A stretch of DNA of 64,000 nucleotides from Lepidodermella squamata (taxonomy: Eukaryota > Gastrotricha). Every line of letters starts with the position of its first letter. Positions within the stretch are counted from its first letter, which is position 1. Location: positions 2,542,001 through 2,606,000 of the forward strand of contig JBLDXI010000017.1 of NCBI GenBank assembly GCA_047495785.1, given 5' to 3'. This document shows, piece by piece, positions 33,343 through 47,097 of this stretch. The notes under the pieces were generated by a model, which ran no database searches, was not told the DNA's origin, and saw nothing but the letters and a program-made list of their open reading frames with translations. The position numbers and the translations under genes were made by a program.

Positions 33343-36300
33343 TCACCGTCTCGCTAGATTATGAGTTTCATACTGTAGCCACTGATCTGGAACTTCGAGA
33401 AAAAAATTGCGCATCGCATTGATGAAGCGATCACGATATTGATTTGGCGCAACGATGGTGGGTGTACCCTGTCTGCCCAGGAGACCGCTTGATTTTACCA
33501 CGGATTCGACCTTCTTATCCCAAGTGAAAGTTCGCAAGTAGTCGATGATGCCAATCACTATTCCATGGCCTTGGGGATCGAGACCTACAAGAAGGCTGTA
33601 GTCCATAACCTTGTTGTCAGCTAGAAATTGAGTGTCGGAAGCTATTGCTTGAAGCAGAAGTTTCTTAGAATGCGGATACACGTAAAGAGGGTCTTGCAGG
33701 CTCCGAATCAGAAGGTTTTCGTCCAGCAGTACGATGTCGCCATGTTCTGGCGTGGTGTCAGTGAATTCCTGCGCCGGCTCAGACAAGTCACCGTTGGATA
33801 GGGCGATCAAAGACGATGAGCTGCTCCCACTTGGAGGTTTTGTAGAAGGCCCAACATTTTTTACCAAGCGGTTACGCTGCGATCCTTTCAGGTCGAACTT
33901 CTCCGAAATGACGTAGTTCCGGAACAGATATTCCATGATAATAACATCGTACTTGAAACTATGGCCACTGATATTGCTTTCAACACCTATGTGGAAGACG
34001 CCAAAGATAGGAACTAGCGCAGAAGGTCTCTGAAAAACCTCAATTAATGATTTCAAGTCTAATAGTAGTTTTATTACCTTTTTGTCTCTCGATTCTTTGA
34101 CGTGCTCAAGGTATGCGGGAGCCATATCGAAAACGGTCTGAAGTTCCGTTTTTTGCAGCTGTTTAAGAACAAATCTTCGATCCAAGGTTCTGAAGTACTT
34201 GACGCCCGACTTGCCACCAGCTGCAAGCCATGACTTGCAACGGCGCAGCGATTGGACGAACCCAAACTCATTGAATAAGTCCTCATTGCTATCGGCTGAT
34301 GGCAGGAGAATAGCACGGATTTCGGCGAAGACCGCCGCATGGTAAGCAGTGACCGTGAATTTAGTCCCAGACTCCTTATCTAACGATGCATTGCACCACT
34401 CGACGGTAATGTGACGAGGGTCGTCTCTGATTTCCTGTTTCTTCCCACTATAACGTGGAGATTTCATGGGAGGTCTTAAATAAGCTCCTCCGACTCTGAG
34501 CTCAACTTTGGGCGAATCAGGTGGCTCCAACGAGCTGTTACCATCTTCAGCTGTAGCTACAGAGGGCGGCTGCGAATTAGCTTGGCTGTCGATTAGGGCC
34601 TTGTCAAAATCGAAGTTGATCACGCTGCTGGAATCAGAACTGCCATCAGATTCATTCATTTCAGCCTCCTCAGCGCATTCGGCTAACACGCGATTATCAC
34701 TAGACCTCTTCGACGCATGGCTTTCATTCGGCAATTCCGGCTGATTCACTGATAACGAAGCCGATCTACTGAGTAAGCCAAAGCTACTCATCGATATTGT
34801 TGACCCATCGCCCAGTTGGTCTGACAACTTTTGCTGATACTGTTCGGTTGAGAGGAAGAATGCGATTAGTGAACTGGGCTCTTCGTTGATAACTGCTACA
34901 GGGCTAACAAGCTGCTGGCTTCGAAATACGTAATGATGACCCGCTGGGAATGGCTGCTCAAGCGGTAATTTCAGTTTGCTCTTGAACAAAGGATGTTGCA
35001 GCATGTCTGCGTCGGTCAGAAATTCAAGAAGACCTCGAGCAAATGAAGTTCGATGCTCCATTCGCTTACTAGAAGGCGTATCTGGTGGATGGTTTCTCGA
35101 ATCTGGCGGTGGCATAGCTAGTTGGGGGGTGAAGACATCACTGGCATAGCTGGATACCAAATCAGATGACATCGCCTGGTTAGAAGTTATGTTCGGGCTA
35201 GTGTTAAGAGATGCGCTAGGAATCGGTCGAATGGCAATGGGGATCGATACTTTCCCGTCACCTGACGAGCTAAGATGAGGCTCGCTTGCTGCAGATACAG
35301 CCTCAGCACGGATGAAGTGAATGAACGCTTTCAGTGTTTCGTTCCAGTCGAACCAAGATTGATAGATATTTTGACACAGCGCCAAACCTGCATCTTCGCA
35401 GTCACGATTCGTCGACACGGATGCTGCCAGTTCAAGCTGGTTAACTTTTTCTACAAAATTCCCAACTTCGATAGTCAAATCATTTTCAAGAACCGCGAAC
35501 TGTTCCACTATCGATTTACTCGGAGTCCCAGGTAGCAGAGCATGCAGATTGTTCTTCAGATTTTCAAGATATAGAGCCACAGCGTCATAGTAAGAAGTCG
35601 CAATTTTGACCATAGTTGCCCCGTCTGGAGTCTGGGTCAGGAGCCGGTGTTGGAAATTACTGGCGCTCGTCGTTTTCAAATCAGCTAATTGCGGCTTAGG
35701 AATAACGATGTCCAAAACATCGATAGGTGAATACTTGAAGACAGCAACGATTTTTTCTTTAGCGAAGAACTGTAAATAGTTCTTTTCGAAAGAATGGGGG
35801 CAGCGCCTTGAACCAGTGAGCGTAACACATGTGTGATCGATTCCGTCGAATTTGCGCTGCAAGAAGCAGGCGAAAGACATTTCCCAAAGTGCATTCGGGT
35901 CCGGCCGATGCAGCGGTGTAACGGCGTTACATTGGCGGCACATGGACCACATGACAACAGCGTCATGAGGAGCAGAAATAGGTTGGGAAATCGCTCTTAC
36001 AATAACATCGACTCGACCGCAGTTACTAGCGAATCTGCGGACATGATCCGTATTAGCCGCTCCACATCCAGGACGCGAGCAGATAATACTCGGCATGAAG
36101 CAGATTTCGTCCAGAAATGCTCCGAGGCTATGATCAGGTGGCGTGTAAAGTGACCAAGATTCTGACGAAGGGCCGTAGCAAAAATGGTATGGGGAAGTGT
36201 GCGAATCAGGCGAAAAAACACTGACAAGGACCTGTAAACTCTGGCATTCTGCAAAGGACAATGGTTTCGCCCAGATTGCCTTAGAAATCCTTGGGTTTTT

Positions 36301-39117
36301 CGTCGTCACGCTTAGCGACACATTTTCTGACAACGTTGCTGTTAGTTTTCGAGATTTATCCTCGATTTCATAAAGCGATCCATCGCGCTTGAAGTCAGCA
36401 ATCATCCTGGCGAATTCCTCCGATTTGAGCTCGTGGACAAGTGGCGTTTTGAAGAAATCGTGAATTGGACGCTCAATGCTTACAGACGTCCAAAGCGGTG
36501 GCTTTGAATCGCAAGTCTCAGGCCGATTTCCCTGGTTGTAGCTCGCAGTCAGTAATGAGAAAATTGACGACTCGAAGTAAATGCGAGAGGGGCTGGCGTC
36601 GAACGATGCGGATTTTTTCGATGGATCTGGGAAACGTATCAAAGGGCATAATGCTAGTAGCCCTGAATTCGTGAGAGTAAACGCCGCATCTATCGTGGTC
36701 ATCGAAGTCCGTCGCTGCGATGAAACAGGCAAGGAAGGAGTTATCATCTGAGCTGCGGATCCCAGCGCAAGTTTCCGCCGATGCCGAATAAGCTGCACCA
36801 AGTTGAACGCTGCCGAGTCTCGATGGCCAGAGAAAGACCTTCGGCTTGCGATTATCTGCCGGCGATTGATGGCAGCCGTATTTGGGTACTCGTCCTCGTC
36901 AGGAGACAAGACATTCGGGTCATCGGAGGGTGACTTCGGGGAGGAAACCCAGGCGACTTCGAGCGAAAAGGGGTCAGCTCGAAATGCCGCCATGTACCGT
37001 GACATGACTTGGCCGTCATGGGCGACTGCAATTAGCCATCGAAGAATTTTCTTCACCTTAACTAGGTCGGAATAGCAGCTGTCCCGGATTAGAAGGGTAC
37101 ATCCTATTGGATCACAGCCCGACAGGCAGATGAAAGTTCTTTGAAGGCGAGTATGCTCATGGATGCAAAATGAAGCGAAAGTTCGGCAATTGCCGAGTCG
37201 TGCAGAGGATTGGCTGACACTTGACAACGTCAAACTGTCCACGGATTGGAATATCATGGCACCGGTGCATCGTGAAATCGCCTCCAGCAAGTGCGGCTTT
37301 ACGTAGGAAGCAGCTGAAATGTCATTAGCCAGCAAATTTTTACACGCAAGAGTTGGTATGGACCCTCCACACAGCACCAAAGTTGGTTTGAGGATCGCAA
37401 TCTGCGACACGTAGCGCTGCATTTGTTCGTATTCTTGGTCGACAACGATATCCAGGGTCGTTAGCTGTTCCGACTCCCGTTCAAATTCTAACCCACTTTC
37501 CAGTAAAAGAATTCGCGGCTTATGAATCGAACGTTTCATTAAGCGATGGCTCAGCGTTTTGGTGAAAACTAGGCCGTCAACGTACTCGAATTGAGCGGTC
37601 AAGTTCGGTTCGTAAATTTTCTTTATCTTAACGCACCGTCTTATGTCCAACATATCCGGGTAGTCGTGAGGTCGAGGCTTGAGGTTGCGAGCGACTTGAT
37701 AGACAATTTGCAGCATGTTCCGCTGCCATTTTTCAGCATCCAGCTGCTCGACGGAGAGCAAATGGGAGCAAAGGCGGGCGAGATGTACCTTGTACAACCG
37801 CTGGAGAGTTTTTTCAACATCAGACGCTCGGTAAATTCCGGAAATTATGTCGGACGGAGTTTGCCGGCCTAAAAGTTGCGACAAGCTTTTCAAGATAGCC
37901 TGATCGATTTCTTTTGTCAACTGCTGGCCAACTGCTTTGTTGCTAACTACTTGTTTTGATCCAGAGAAACTGCTTAGGTTTTCGAAAATTTGCTCCGAAT
38001 TTTGACGCTTGAAACTGCCAAGCGCCTCTTTTGGATTCTCGGGAATAGCCGAAATGTCCACGTCTTTCAATGACAGGGGCGTAGGAGGCGGCGTTGCTGA
38101 GTAAGACCCAATCACAGGTTTGAATTCAGGGGCAGAGGCAGCCGAATATCTCTCAGAATCGTCGAGTGGAATAGATGATGGTGGAATCGCTTTCCGTGTT
38201 GGCGATGACACTTCTGGCATGAAATTTGGAGTTTCGCTGCGGTTTGAATGAGTTAAATGCAGTGGTGATAGTGGCGAAGTAGTGCCAAGCGTTTGAGTGG
38301 GCGACTGATCTGAACTTCCCCCGATTGCAACGTACAGCGAGGCCAGACGCTGCAGAACATCTTCGGCTATCAGAGTGGCGTGCTCTTCCAAGAGAACGCG
38401 CAGTGTCTGTCGGTAACAAACCTCACACGCTCGCAAGCCATCTATAAACAAAACGGAAAAATGTCAACAGGGAAGTGAGGAAAAGCTAGGACAATAATGA
38501 ATCCACCCTAAAATGTCTAATTATAAAAATTGCTTACAATCGACACCGAACGGCTGGCCAGGTATGCGCCACCTGGTACACGAATCACAGAAGATCCGGC
38601 CGCAAAATCGGCAATGATGGCGGCGGGTGAAAGTCGTGAACCGAACGGAACAATCATAGCAGTGGTAACAGGTATCATCACTAGCCCAAATAGCGTTCAG
38701 GCCAATAATAGGGGTGAGCTGCTGTCCTTTACGCACGAACAGCGACGTGAACTGTTGACGATAAGTCGGTGATCTTGTTCGTGACGAGAGCGAATCAAGT
38801 TCAGCACTACTAGCAGGCTGGGAAATCGCTACCGATTGACTGCGTTTGACCGGTTGCTTGTCGCTAGATGCCACCGCCTCATTTTGCAGCACTGTCGCTG
38901 ATGACGAGCTAGGTACCAGTGTATTTTCCCTTCTCCGAAAGGCTTGACTAACGCTTGAAAAAATGCTATCGAAAAAGAGTGATGCTGTTGTATTGCGCTG
39001 CCTCGAATCCGGCTCGTTTCTCGGGTGGGGCCCGAATGATGTCAACGTATTCGGATCGAAACTAATTGGTGGCAAGGGAAGCGGTTTAGCCTCATCAGCC
39101 TCCTCACCAATCATCAT
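33343..39117 (-). CDS. PIKFYVE-like: PIKfyve/Fab1 phosphatidylinositol-3-phosphate 5-kinase, copy A (no DEP domain)
   Basis: Exons 39117-38538, 38441-34078 and 34029-33343 give 1876 aa. A FYVE finger is at about residues 144-205 (WASDD, RRHHCR, paired Cys crossing intron 1). The CCT/TCP1-like domain contains GGSIPTLACK. The Cys-rich middle module includes RPGCG and HVRRFASN. The C-terminal PIPK kinase carries AAGGKSG, VLKQL (ATP-site Lys), FDLKGSQRNR, MDYSLLVG and IIDYLRTFTWDKK. All kinase signature residues are present. The family makes PI(3,5)P2 from PI3P on endosomes and lysosomes and controls fission and acidification. The DEP domain found in copy B and in human PIKfyve is absent between FYVE and CCT, replaced by Ser/Pro-rich sequence. 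The 48-bp intron 34030-34077 is a multiple of three with no stop, so it reads through in frame; its position matches an intron in copy B. Confidence 0.92.
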
Positions 39118-40504
39118 TTTTCACATTAAGTGCGATACCCTCAAAAAACTCCTTGTGTTTCCGTCCGATTTCATATCTAATTACTCGTTATCTCACATTT
39201 TCAACCGGATGCGATAAGGTTGGATGAAAAAACCGGAGATCGTATTAAACCAAAACCAGTCCTTTTTTATTATCATCATAACTGCTTGAAGAGCTATTTT
39301 AGAAATTAATAAATTCTCATTTTGATATTTTCCTGTTAACAATGGCGATTATCATAACTATAATTATCATTCATTCCACTGCTTTTTTGTACAAAGGAAA
39401 CGAAAATTGGTTCTTGTAGCAGTACTGGCTCTTTGTATACGCTTCATTCACTCTATAAGAATAACAATAACAAGTCGCTCGGCAATGCAATTTTTGGCTG
39501 ACTTCTTCTTTTTTAAAGCAAAACAAGATTGCATATATTATTTGGTTACATTCATAATAGCATATTACGAAGTCGACGGCGATTATGCGCGATCGAGGCA
39601 GATAGGGGAATAACAGAGCGGCTCAGCAGCTGAACCGAAGAAGCAAAACTAGGGCTGCGTCCAGAAAATGAAACAGCCAGAAGAACTGAATAGCGAACAA
39701 ATCGATGTTCGCGAATATCACAGCGTCAAATTATAATAACGAGTTATAATACAGGAAACACTTAATATTGCTAGACTCGACGTCGTATACAAGTAGTAGC
39801 TATGTAATGCCACCCTCAGCTGTTTTTTTTCGTCGAAACAATCACCCGACAACACGCTCACAAACAATCTCCGACCCGAGTGACTACAAAATGTGTTTTT
39901 TGTTGTTTGCCATGTCGCACGTACAAGCAGGCAAGCTACTATGCCACACCAGATCAAAATAACAACAACAACAATAACATCATCGAAAACAATTAACCCA
40001 TCGTATGGTGGTGGACTACGTCTGAATTTATGGGCCTTCGAAAGACTTCGGAATCATCGTGTATTGATAATAATTTTCACTCAGCTGGTCCGATATCAAC
40101 ATTTTCAAATAGGCTAAATCCAGCCCATGCATGCACTCACTATTCGAATATAATAATAATCCAAAAAAGAGTCACTTCAAAAAAAGATATAATATATTAT
40201 CAAGGCCACATTTTTGGCGATGTCCGCTCAAGGCAAGTACATTAACTGACTGCTTTTAGCTAATCACTAATTTCAGCAGTCTGCAAAATGATTAGCCTCG
40301 AATAAATACTTTGGGTTCTACGGGTTGAGTAGTACAACATGAAGCAATTTTCCCCAAATGAGACCAAAAATGAGTACATGTGCATACTCGTTAGCGAAAT
40401 AAAGGAAAACACAAAAATTATTCACGTTAGGAGAGGGAACGCAGAAAGAGCTAGGAGAAAGAACGCGACCGAGTTTTTTTCAAATTCTCTGGCAGCTAGA
40501 TTCT
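39118..40504. other. Intergenic region upstream of PIKfyve-A
   Basis: About 1.4 kb carrying the PIKfyve-A promoter and the 3' UTR of the mannosidase gene. AT-rich, with an AAC-rich run near 39958-39985. No gene or structured RNA recognised. Confidence 0.4.
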
Positions 40505-43500
40505 TCACTTCGATAATCGCACGCAGAACGTGCGAATCTGCATAGGCAGCATAGTTACCGACTCCCATTCGCCGTCGGCAGACACTTTCGCCCAGGTGTT
40601 CAGCAGACGCTCGCCTAGCTGATCGTAGCGTAGGGCTTTCGATGTCTTGCTCTTCGATGCGCCGTCTCGGGCTTTTTCGCCGTCTTCCTGTTCTCCCGGC
40701 TTGATAGCCCGTCTCTTCTGTCGATTCAACTATAAAATATTAAAATAAACTTTGTAAATCATTGATTTCAACACAAAATTCGTTAGTGCGAAAATCAGTA
40801 ACAAATAAAAAATTCTACGAGGAGAAATTAGCATAAAACAAAACTAGGCATCAGTGGGTTCAATTTTCATCTATCAAATTTTCTCTACTCATAAAAGATC
40901 CACCTTAAAAATTCTCTCGAACAAATAAATTCAAATTATATCCGTGCAATTTTAGTATAAAACTCGTTGTGTCGATGCGAAATTGATAAAAATTAAAAAA
41001 AAAATGAAATTTAGGAATGTCAAACGCTTTACAAACCCCGCCATTAGGAATATCTCCCTGAGGCATATCCGGCGGAAATGGGGCTAGATTAGGATCACGA
41101 TTGAAACCGCCCGGAACAGTCTCAGGCCGCTAATTTTCATCATCAGGTTCTTCCTTAATAATTTTTCACGCACAAATCGCAAAAAACTCACGTGTTCGTC
41201 AACTTGGAACATTCCAGGGCCCTTGGCAGCAGTTTCCCATTTGAGACGAACGAGATCTTTTACCGGCATGTTTGCACCCAGGGCCAATTCTTCGATAGTC
41301 ACCTTGCTTGAGCTTGTCGTGCCGCGACCCAGAAAATGGCGCACAAGTTTGTGAAGGGCTACCTTCTGCGGCAACGAAAGTGTCGCATCTTCGCCGCCCT
41401 CGTAAATGTGCTCCAGGCGGAACATCAACGAGCAGTCTTGGAAATCGCGTTCCAGCGTCAATAGATGAATGTTTTGCGGTAACAACGCCGATGCTGCATC
41501 AACCTTGCCGGAAACACCGGCGCCAACTGAGGTCAACTTTTTAAGACCAGCTTTGGTCCACTCATCGGGCGAAGAGCTGCTTTCAGCGGTAAAGCCAACA
41601 ATTGGAGGGAACATGACTCGTTGAGACCATTTTCGATGAGCGCGAGCTGCCTTGCTAGGAGCGTTCAGCATGACCCAATGATGGCCAGTAGCGACTAGCG
41701 GCCGGCCGTTTTCAACCTCCTGAAGCGCCTCGCCGACACCCAGCTGATCATCCTGGACCAGGCGGCGATGCACCATCACCTCCAATTGACCGTCCCTCAT
41801 ACCCGTGCCACCCTGGGCACGGTCGATAACAACCGTCATTTGAGCCTTCGAGTCATTCGTTGAGATACGGCTGTTCAACGGGTAGTAGTTCTGCGAGACT
41901 GGTTCGGTTGTCTGCAGATTCCAGGTCGGCCGGTAATCTTTCTCGCGTCGCAACATTTCGCGACCATTCGTGTCAGTGTAGAATAACTTTTTATTTTCGA
42001 TGGATGATTCGAAGACTGAGACAACCTCGCGACCAACGCCGCCGCCGCCTCCCCATTGCCACCCAGGGTTAGGCTGTTGTTGTTGGTTATTCGCAGCGCG
42101 GTTCAACTGGTCAATTGACCCACTTTCTGTCGGAATAGGACCAGCAATCCATTGAACCTCGAGTTGTCCCTCATTCGCGTAGATGCGAATGATCGACTTA
42201 GCCCAGGTTGAGTATTGCTGATGGATTTCAACAACCTGTTCACCGATGACCAAATTCGTTGTCGGCTCTTCGGTGAAGAGGTGCGGCTCAGTTGAATCAG
42301 GGTTGAATAGATACGCCCCAGATGGCGGCGCCGGCATGCCTCTAGCAGAGTAAAACGCCATGAAATGCGTAAAATCCACCTTAACATTTTCAACTCGGTT
42401 TTCCAACGCATTCAACCGACCCTTGTCGTCCAGGGCGAGTTTCAACTTGCCGTTATCGATAAATTGGCCGCTGACAACAACTTTCGAGCCATCAGATGCC
42501 TTGGCATTAGGATCAGATGTCGCCTTAGCGAATGCTTTCTGGGTTGCAAGTTTCGCTCCACCGGTTTGAGTTTCTTTAATGAAGTAAACGCTGGAGCCAA
42601 GCGGCGGAATAGCGGCGCGGAAAACGACTTCATGCGTTGCCTTAGACTGAGCCCGAGTTGGGAGGGATTTTACGTCATCGAGAACTGGGACCAAATCAGC
42701 GGCGACCAATTCGCCATTAGGATCACGAACTTCAAACGAGCCAGAACCGTCGACCCTTACCGGAATTCGAACCCAAGTAGTCGTGTTCTCAGCCAATGGA
42801 TTATAAATTATAGTCGAAAACTTGGTGTGGCTTTCCGTGAAACCGCATTGAGTTTCGTTGAGTAGCGGGCAGAATTCGATGGCGTCGTCTTTAGCTAGGA
42901 TACACCCGGCTTCAACCTTCTCTTTACCGCCACAGTGTAGTTCAGCCAGAGCTAATCTGGCGATATAACGGCCGTGGTCGAGGGCGATTGAAGCGCGTTT
43001 TCGGTAATCGTCGGTAACAGCCTGTTTCGCAGTGCCGGTTACAGCGTCGTGATGCTGCAAAATACCCTGCGCGTCTTGCATGTTGAACAACCGACGGCGA
43101 AGTTCAGTTCCGATTGGAATTTCGGTAAAAGAGAGCAACTGACGAGCAGTTCCGAACCAGTTGACTAAGTCACGGACCAGGCGTTTCAAACTCGGGCGCG
43201 AGGTGAAGTATCCAGTCCAATACGCTTGAGGTTTGTCGGCATAGGGGAAGAAATCGTCGGTTTTGTTAGTTAGACCCTTCCCAATAGTCGCCTCGTATAC
43301 GGCCTTGGTGTAGCAAGACGGAGTCGAGTACAGCATGTGATAGGTACTCGATTTATTATTGGTACCGCGAATTAGAGCGTCCATGTTCAAGAACCACCTG
43401 TGAAAGCAAACAAAAGCATGAATTACGAACTCATTTCACTTCATTCTGATATCGAAGACTACTCTCTTAAAACCGCTAGATTTTCTTTCACGCGTTTATC

Positions 43501-45465
43501 ACGGTCTGATCCCACAGCTGCAGCGTTTGAGATTATTAAGGTAGCTTTTTGCATTTTATCATTTTTCACGTGATGCGAATGATGATATTTTAAAGTCACG
43601 ACTGCATTATTTATGCCGCTTTTCCCCACCGGCAAAAGCACGTTAACGCGCTGTCTCACTTTCGAGGTCAAACTTTAAGGTGGCAAGAAATTATAAAACA
43701 TTAAATATGCCAAATACCAATGAATAATCTTACTAACTGCAGCTAATCGCGTAATTTATCAAGGCACTGATATTGAGCTGGCAGCTAAATTGTAAATCTT
43801 ATCAATATCTAGAACTGTAACAAGAGGCGGCGTCGCACATGGCATTGGGATTACAGTAAATCTACAAATCCACCCAAAATGTTTAATCCTACTTGATATA
43901 CAGCAAATTTATGTTCTAAGTCGACCCCTCCGTTATGATATTGAAGAAAAATACTAACGGGATGGAGTTGACGTAGTTGAAGTCCATGCCCATGGTCACG
44001 ATCAGGTGGTTGGTAGGGAACTGCGTGCGTTGTTGGTTCATCGCCTGTTCAAACTGCGCGACGCGCATCGGCACGTTGTAACCGTCCAGATCCGGATCGT
44101 CCTGTCATCGTAATAACACACAATATTATCATTATTATCACAGCCACCAGCAGCTATTTGTTTATTTATTTGCGCTAAATAAATGACCGGCAGATGACCG
44201 CGCGATGTGCGAACGATGACGCATCTCCTCGCACACATGCAAACATAAGAACTACTGCTGTCATTCGAGCGCGATATTTTTTCGCTAATGCATCTCGAAT
44301 CGATCGCGTAACTAAAGCCTGCAGTAAAAAACATACCATTATGGGTTGATCAGATGTGAAAGTCTCGAAATTGAATCCGGGCGGCGGTCCGTAGTTCGAG
44401 CGGGGGAACATCGATGTGAAAAGATTCAGCCCCAAATCAGGCGCTCCCGGGCGTAGCTGCCAGACCAACTCTGTCGTTCGTTGCATCTCCCGAGCCGCTC
44501 GGTCTTGATAGTCAAGACGCGCGAAAAACAACCCGTTGAAACCCATTTCCGCGAATAGCGACGCTGCCTCTTTAGAGTGACCGAAAGGGTCGATTTGCCA
44601 GCCGATCAGCGGCCGGTAATGCGGATCAATCTCGGAGGTAATAAAACCGAAGCCAGTCGTGTGTTGGTCAATTAGAGACACGTAATCAGTCGCCGCTTCG
44701 TCAGCCATCGACCAGCCAGCGCAGATCAACTCGATTTGACCTCGCTCGAGTAACCGGCGCAGTAAATTACGCGATCCTTCGTTTTGCCGGCGCCACCACC
44801 GCCACAAAAACGCCATTTCAACAATAACGAACCGACGATCAGGTTGGCGAGCCACCTCTGAAATCACAGAGTCGATGATGTATTGCACACCGGCGTTTTG
44901 GATGTAGTTTAAATCGCCCCAGTAGTACTGATCGACGGTTTTCAGCCAACCAACGTCGTCGTGAGAGTGAGGGATCAAATGAATATTGATTTTATCATCT
45001 CGCCACGGGTTGCAGTGTTCGTCGTGGAGACCTTTATTATACACCGACTTTCCCTTTTTAGCAAGCTTAATCGCCTCTTGGAAAGTATCGTCAGGCCTAT
45101 CTTCTGCCGGTTGGTAAGCTGAAGGTTTTCGATGAGCAGGAGGTAATTTTCGATCAGCATGGTCGTCCTAATAAAAAAAATCAACATTTAACAAATGCGA
45201 TTTAAGCGGTAAATAATCAACTCACATCTTCGACAAAACCGTCTTTGTCTTGATGAAAGTGGTCGGGAACATCATCGTTTGACAAGGCGCCGGCATCTCC
45301 ATCAACGTACGCTGTTTGGCGTTGAAACATGACGAAAGCCACAAGTAAGAGGGTTGTTCCGATCAGGCCAATAAGAAGCGCCTTCCGGAAGCCACGTGAA
45401 AACATGTATCGCATAGTTTTAACTTTGAATGCGCCGAATTCCATGTCCGTTTTAGAATAGACCAT
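40505..45465 (-). CDS. MAN2B1-like: Lysosomal-type alpha-mannosidase (GH38), MAN2B1-like
   Basis: Exons 45465-45226, 45167-44337, 44101-43959, 43397-41192, 41129-41037 and 40729-40505 give about 1245 aa. I start at the ATG 45463-45465. A hydrophobic segment near residues 31-50 follows a basic stretch. GH38 signatures: IPHSHDDVGW (zinc His and Asp, about 147-151), WQIDPFGHS with the nucleophile Asp near 273, FFARLDYQD, VLYSTPSCY, DDFFPYAD and LQHHDAVTGT. C-terminal beta domains carry YTDTNGRE, RDYRPTW, NYYPLNSRI and MVHRRL, ending in LPMQIRTF as in MAN2B1. The enzyme removes alpha-mannose from glycans in lysosomes. It is longer than human MAN2B1 owing to the N-terminal extension and a Gln/Gly-rich insertion (about 42035-42100). 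The membrane segment looks like a type II anchor rather than a cleaved signal, which is unusual for the family. Intron 43398-43958 is unusually long (561 bp) for this gene set. Confidence 0.92.
43398..43958 (-). other. 561-bp mannosidase intron
   Basis: Joins VNSIP to WFLNMDAL across a split Pro codon. The minus-strand open frame inside (about 43459-43671) matches nothing and is not conserved in the family. Confidence 0.6.
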
Positions 45466-46962
45466 AGCCAATATTCAGCATAACAATGCGACGATCGGAA
45501 ATAGTATTTGGATGCAACGCCTGAAATTTAGCACGACTGTAGCAGCTCTGCCACTTTTGATTTGCCGGTAAATAATTTAAAAATAATTCTGCAAGGAAAA
45601 AAAATCGATTGAATGCGACGTTCAGCAAGATATTGACGCACAGGATCTCGCACAATGTACAATCAACAGCCTGACGCGTGACATAGAGGCATTTCAGCTG
45701 CGAGCACATTGTGCGCACCTCTCTCTTTCAAGCATGTAAACACGCGTTCTACCACTATTACCACTACTAGGCATACATTCATTATTTCTCATTTCTTTTC
45801 TTCTGTTCCCTTATGTTCAATGTGTTTCTGTCATGTGTGTGAATAAGAAATGGAAGGTGAAAGGAAAAAAAATACCTATAACAATATGATACGGCTTCTC
45901 TACAAAACACGCAGCGATGTCGGTAAACTACGGCGGCAAAATAAGCCAATGCGATCAGGGCGTACCATTTACATTCAGAATAGAATAGTAGCAAAGACCA
46001 ACTTAACTATAAGTATCATTCAAGCGCAGCAGTGGCATGCATAAGAGAAAACACAAGGGTGCCTAAATCTATATATAGAAAGTATTCACGGGTATCCGTT
46101 TATTATCTGCTTCAATTCAACATAATAAATGAGTCGGACGAGGGGGCTAACATTGACATGGATTAGCTAATTACGTGTTGGAGCATAGGGTCAGTAAAAT
46201 AAATACATTCAACTTCTGTAATTAACTTTCCCTTTTCCCCATTTCAAGACGCGATCTCATGGTTCCAGTGACATCGCGTAACGACGTTAAGTTGTCAAGC
46301 TGAGATCTTTAAACTGAGATTTAGCTACCCGATTCAAACAAACTTCATCCATGATAAAAGAGAGTCAATTAATACGGTATGGTAATCGGGATTTGGGCGA
46401 ATATCGGAAATAACAATCAGTGCAACAAATATGCACATCTGCGGTATGGGCAAAAGGCGAAAAATGAAGCCGCTCAAAAACAACTTATAGCTAAAATGAA
46501 ATGCTTATTCAAACTTTCATTATATTAACCTCCATCGATGAGCTCATGACATTGGCATAGATAATTAGGCAAGATCGATAGGTAAAGACATATTCTGAAA
46601 GTATCCATGAAAACAATAAAGCCGATCTTAGTGCAGAGAGCAGCTTTTAAACGGTTTGGCATGAAACTATTTAATTATATGTATCAATAATATTTAAACA
46701 CAGATATATGGGGTGCGAGATACGAATGGAAATCGGCAATGGTGCATTTCATAGGGCATAGGCTATTGCCGATTGCCGCATCATATTGAGAATTTCTAAA
46801 AATCTTATCAACATGCCAAGCTAACCCAGCTTATTATTGCCCATCGACCAGTTAATCTCATTTCAGGCGCCATGTTATAGATGAAACATTTTAAATGCCA
46901 TCAACATTACATAACACGTCAACAGGCCCATTTTTAAATCTAACAACATTTAGTCCATTGTT

Positions 46963-47097
46963 CAATTGAGACGCAGCCCAAGAAAACTTGCCACACTTAA
47001 AAATAGCAAAAGCTGGCGCATGTTTACTGCGTAAACCACCCTTTTTGGTAGACAGAGTGAAATATGTGGCGCTTTTTCATGGGTTGCGTCTCAATTA
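46963..47097. repeat. Foldback (MITE-like) element with 33-bp inverted termini
   Basis: The left arm (46963-46995) begins CAATTGAGACGCA and the right arm (47065-47097) ends TGCGTCTCAATTA. By eye 27 of 33 positions pair, with a 69-bp centre. I find no open frame inside and no second copy in the window, and I could not define a clear target-site duplication. Confidence 0.5.

Noticed and set aside
41100-43390. Antisense open frames over the mannosidase and dynein exons
   Set aside because: They are shadows of GC-richer coding sequence and lack any recognisable protein features.
45466-45471. Mannosidase start at 45471
   Set aside because: That codon is TTG; the first in-frame ATG is at 45463-45465.
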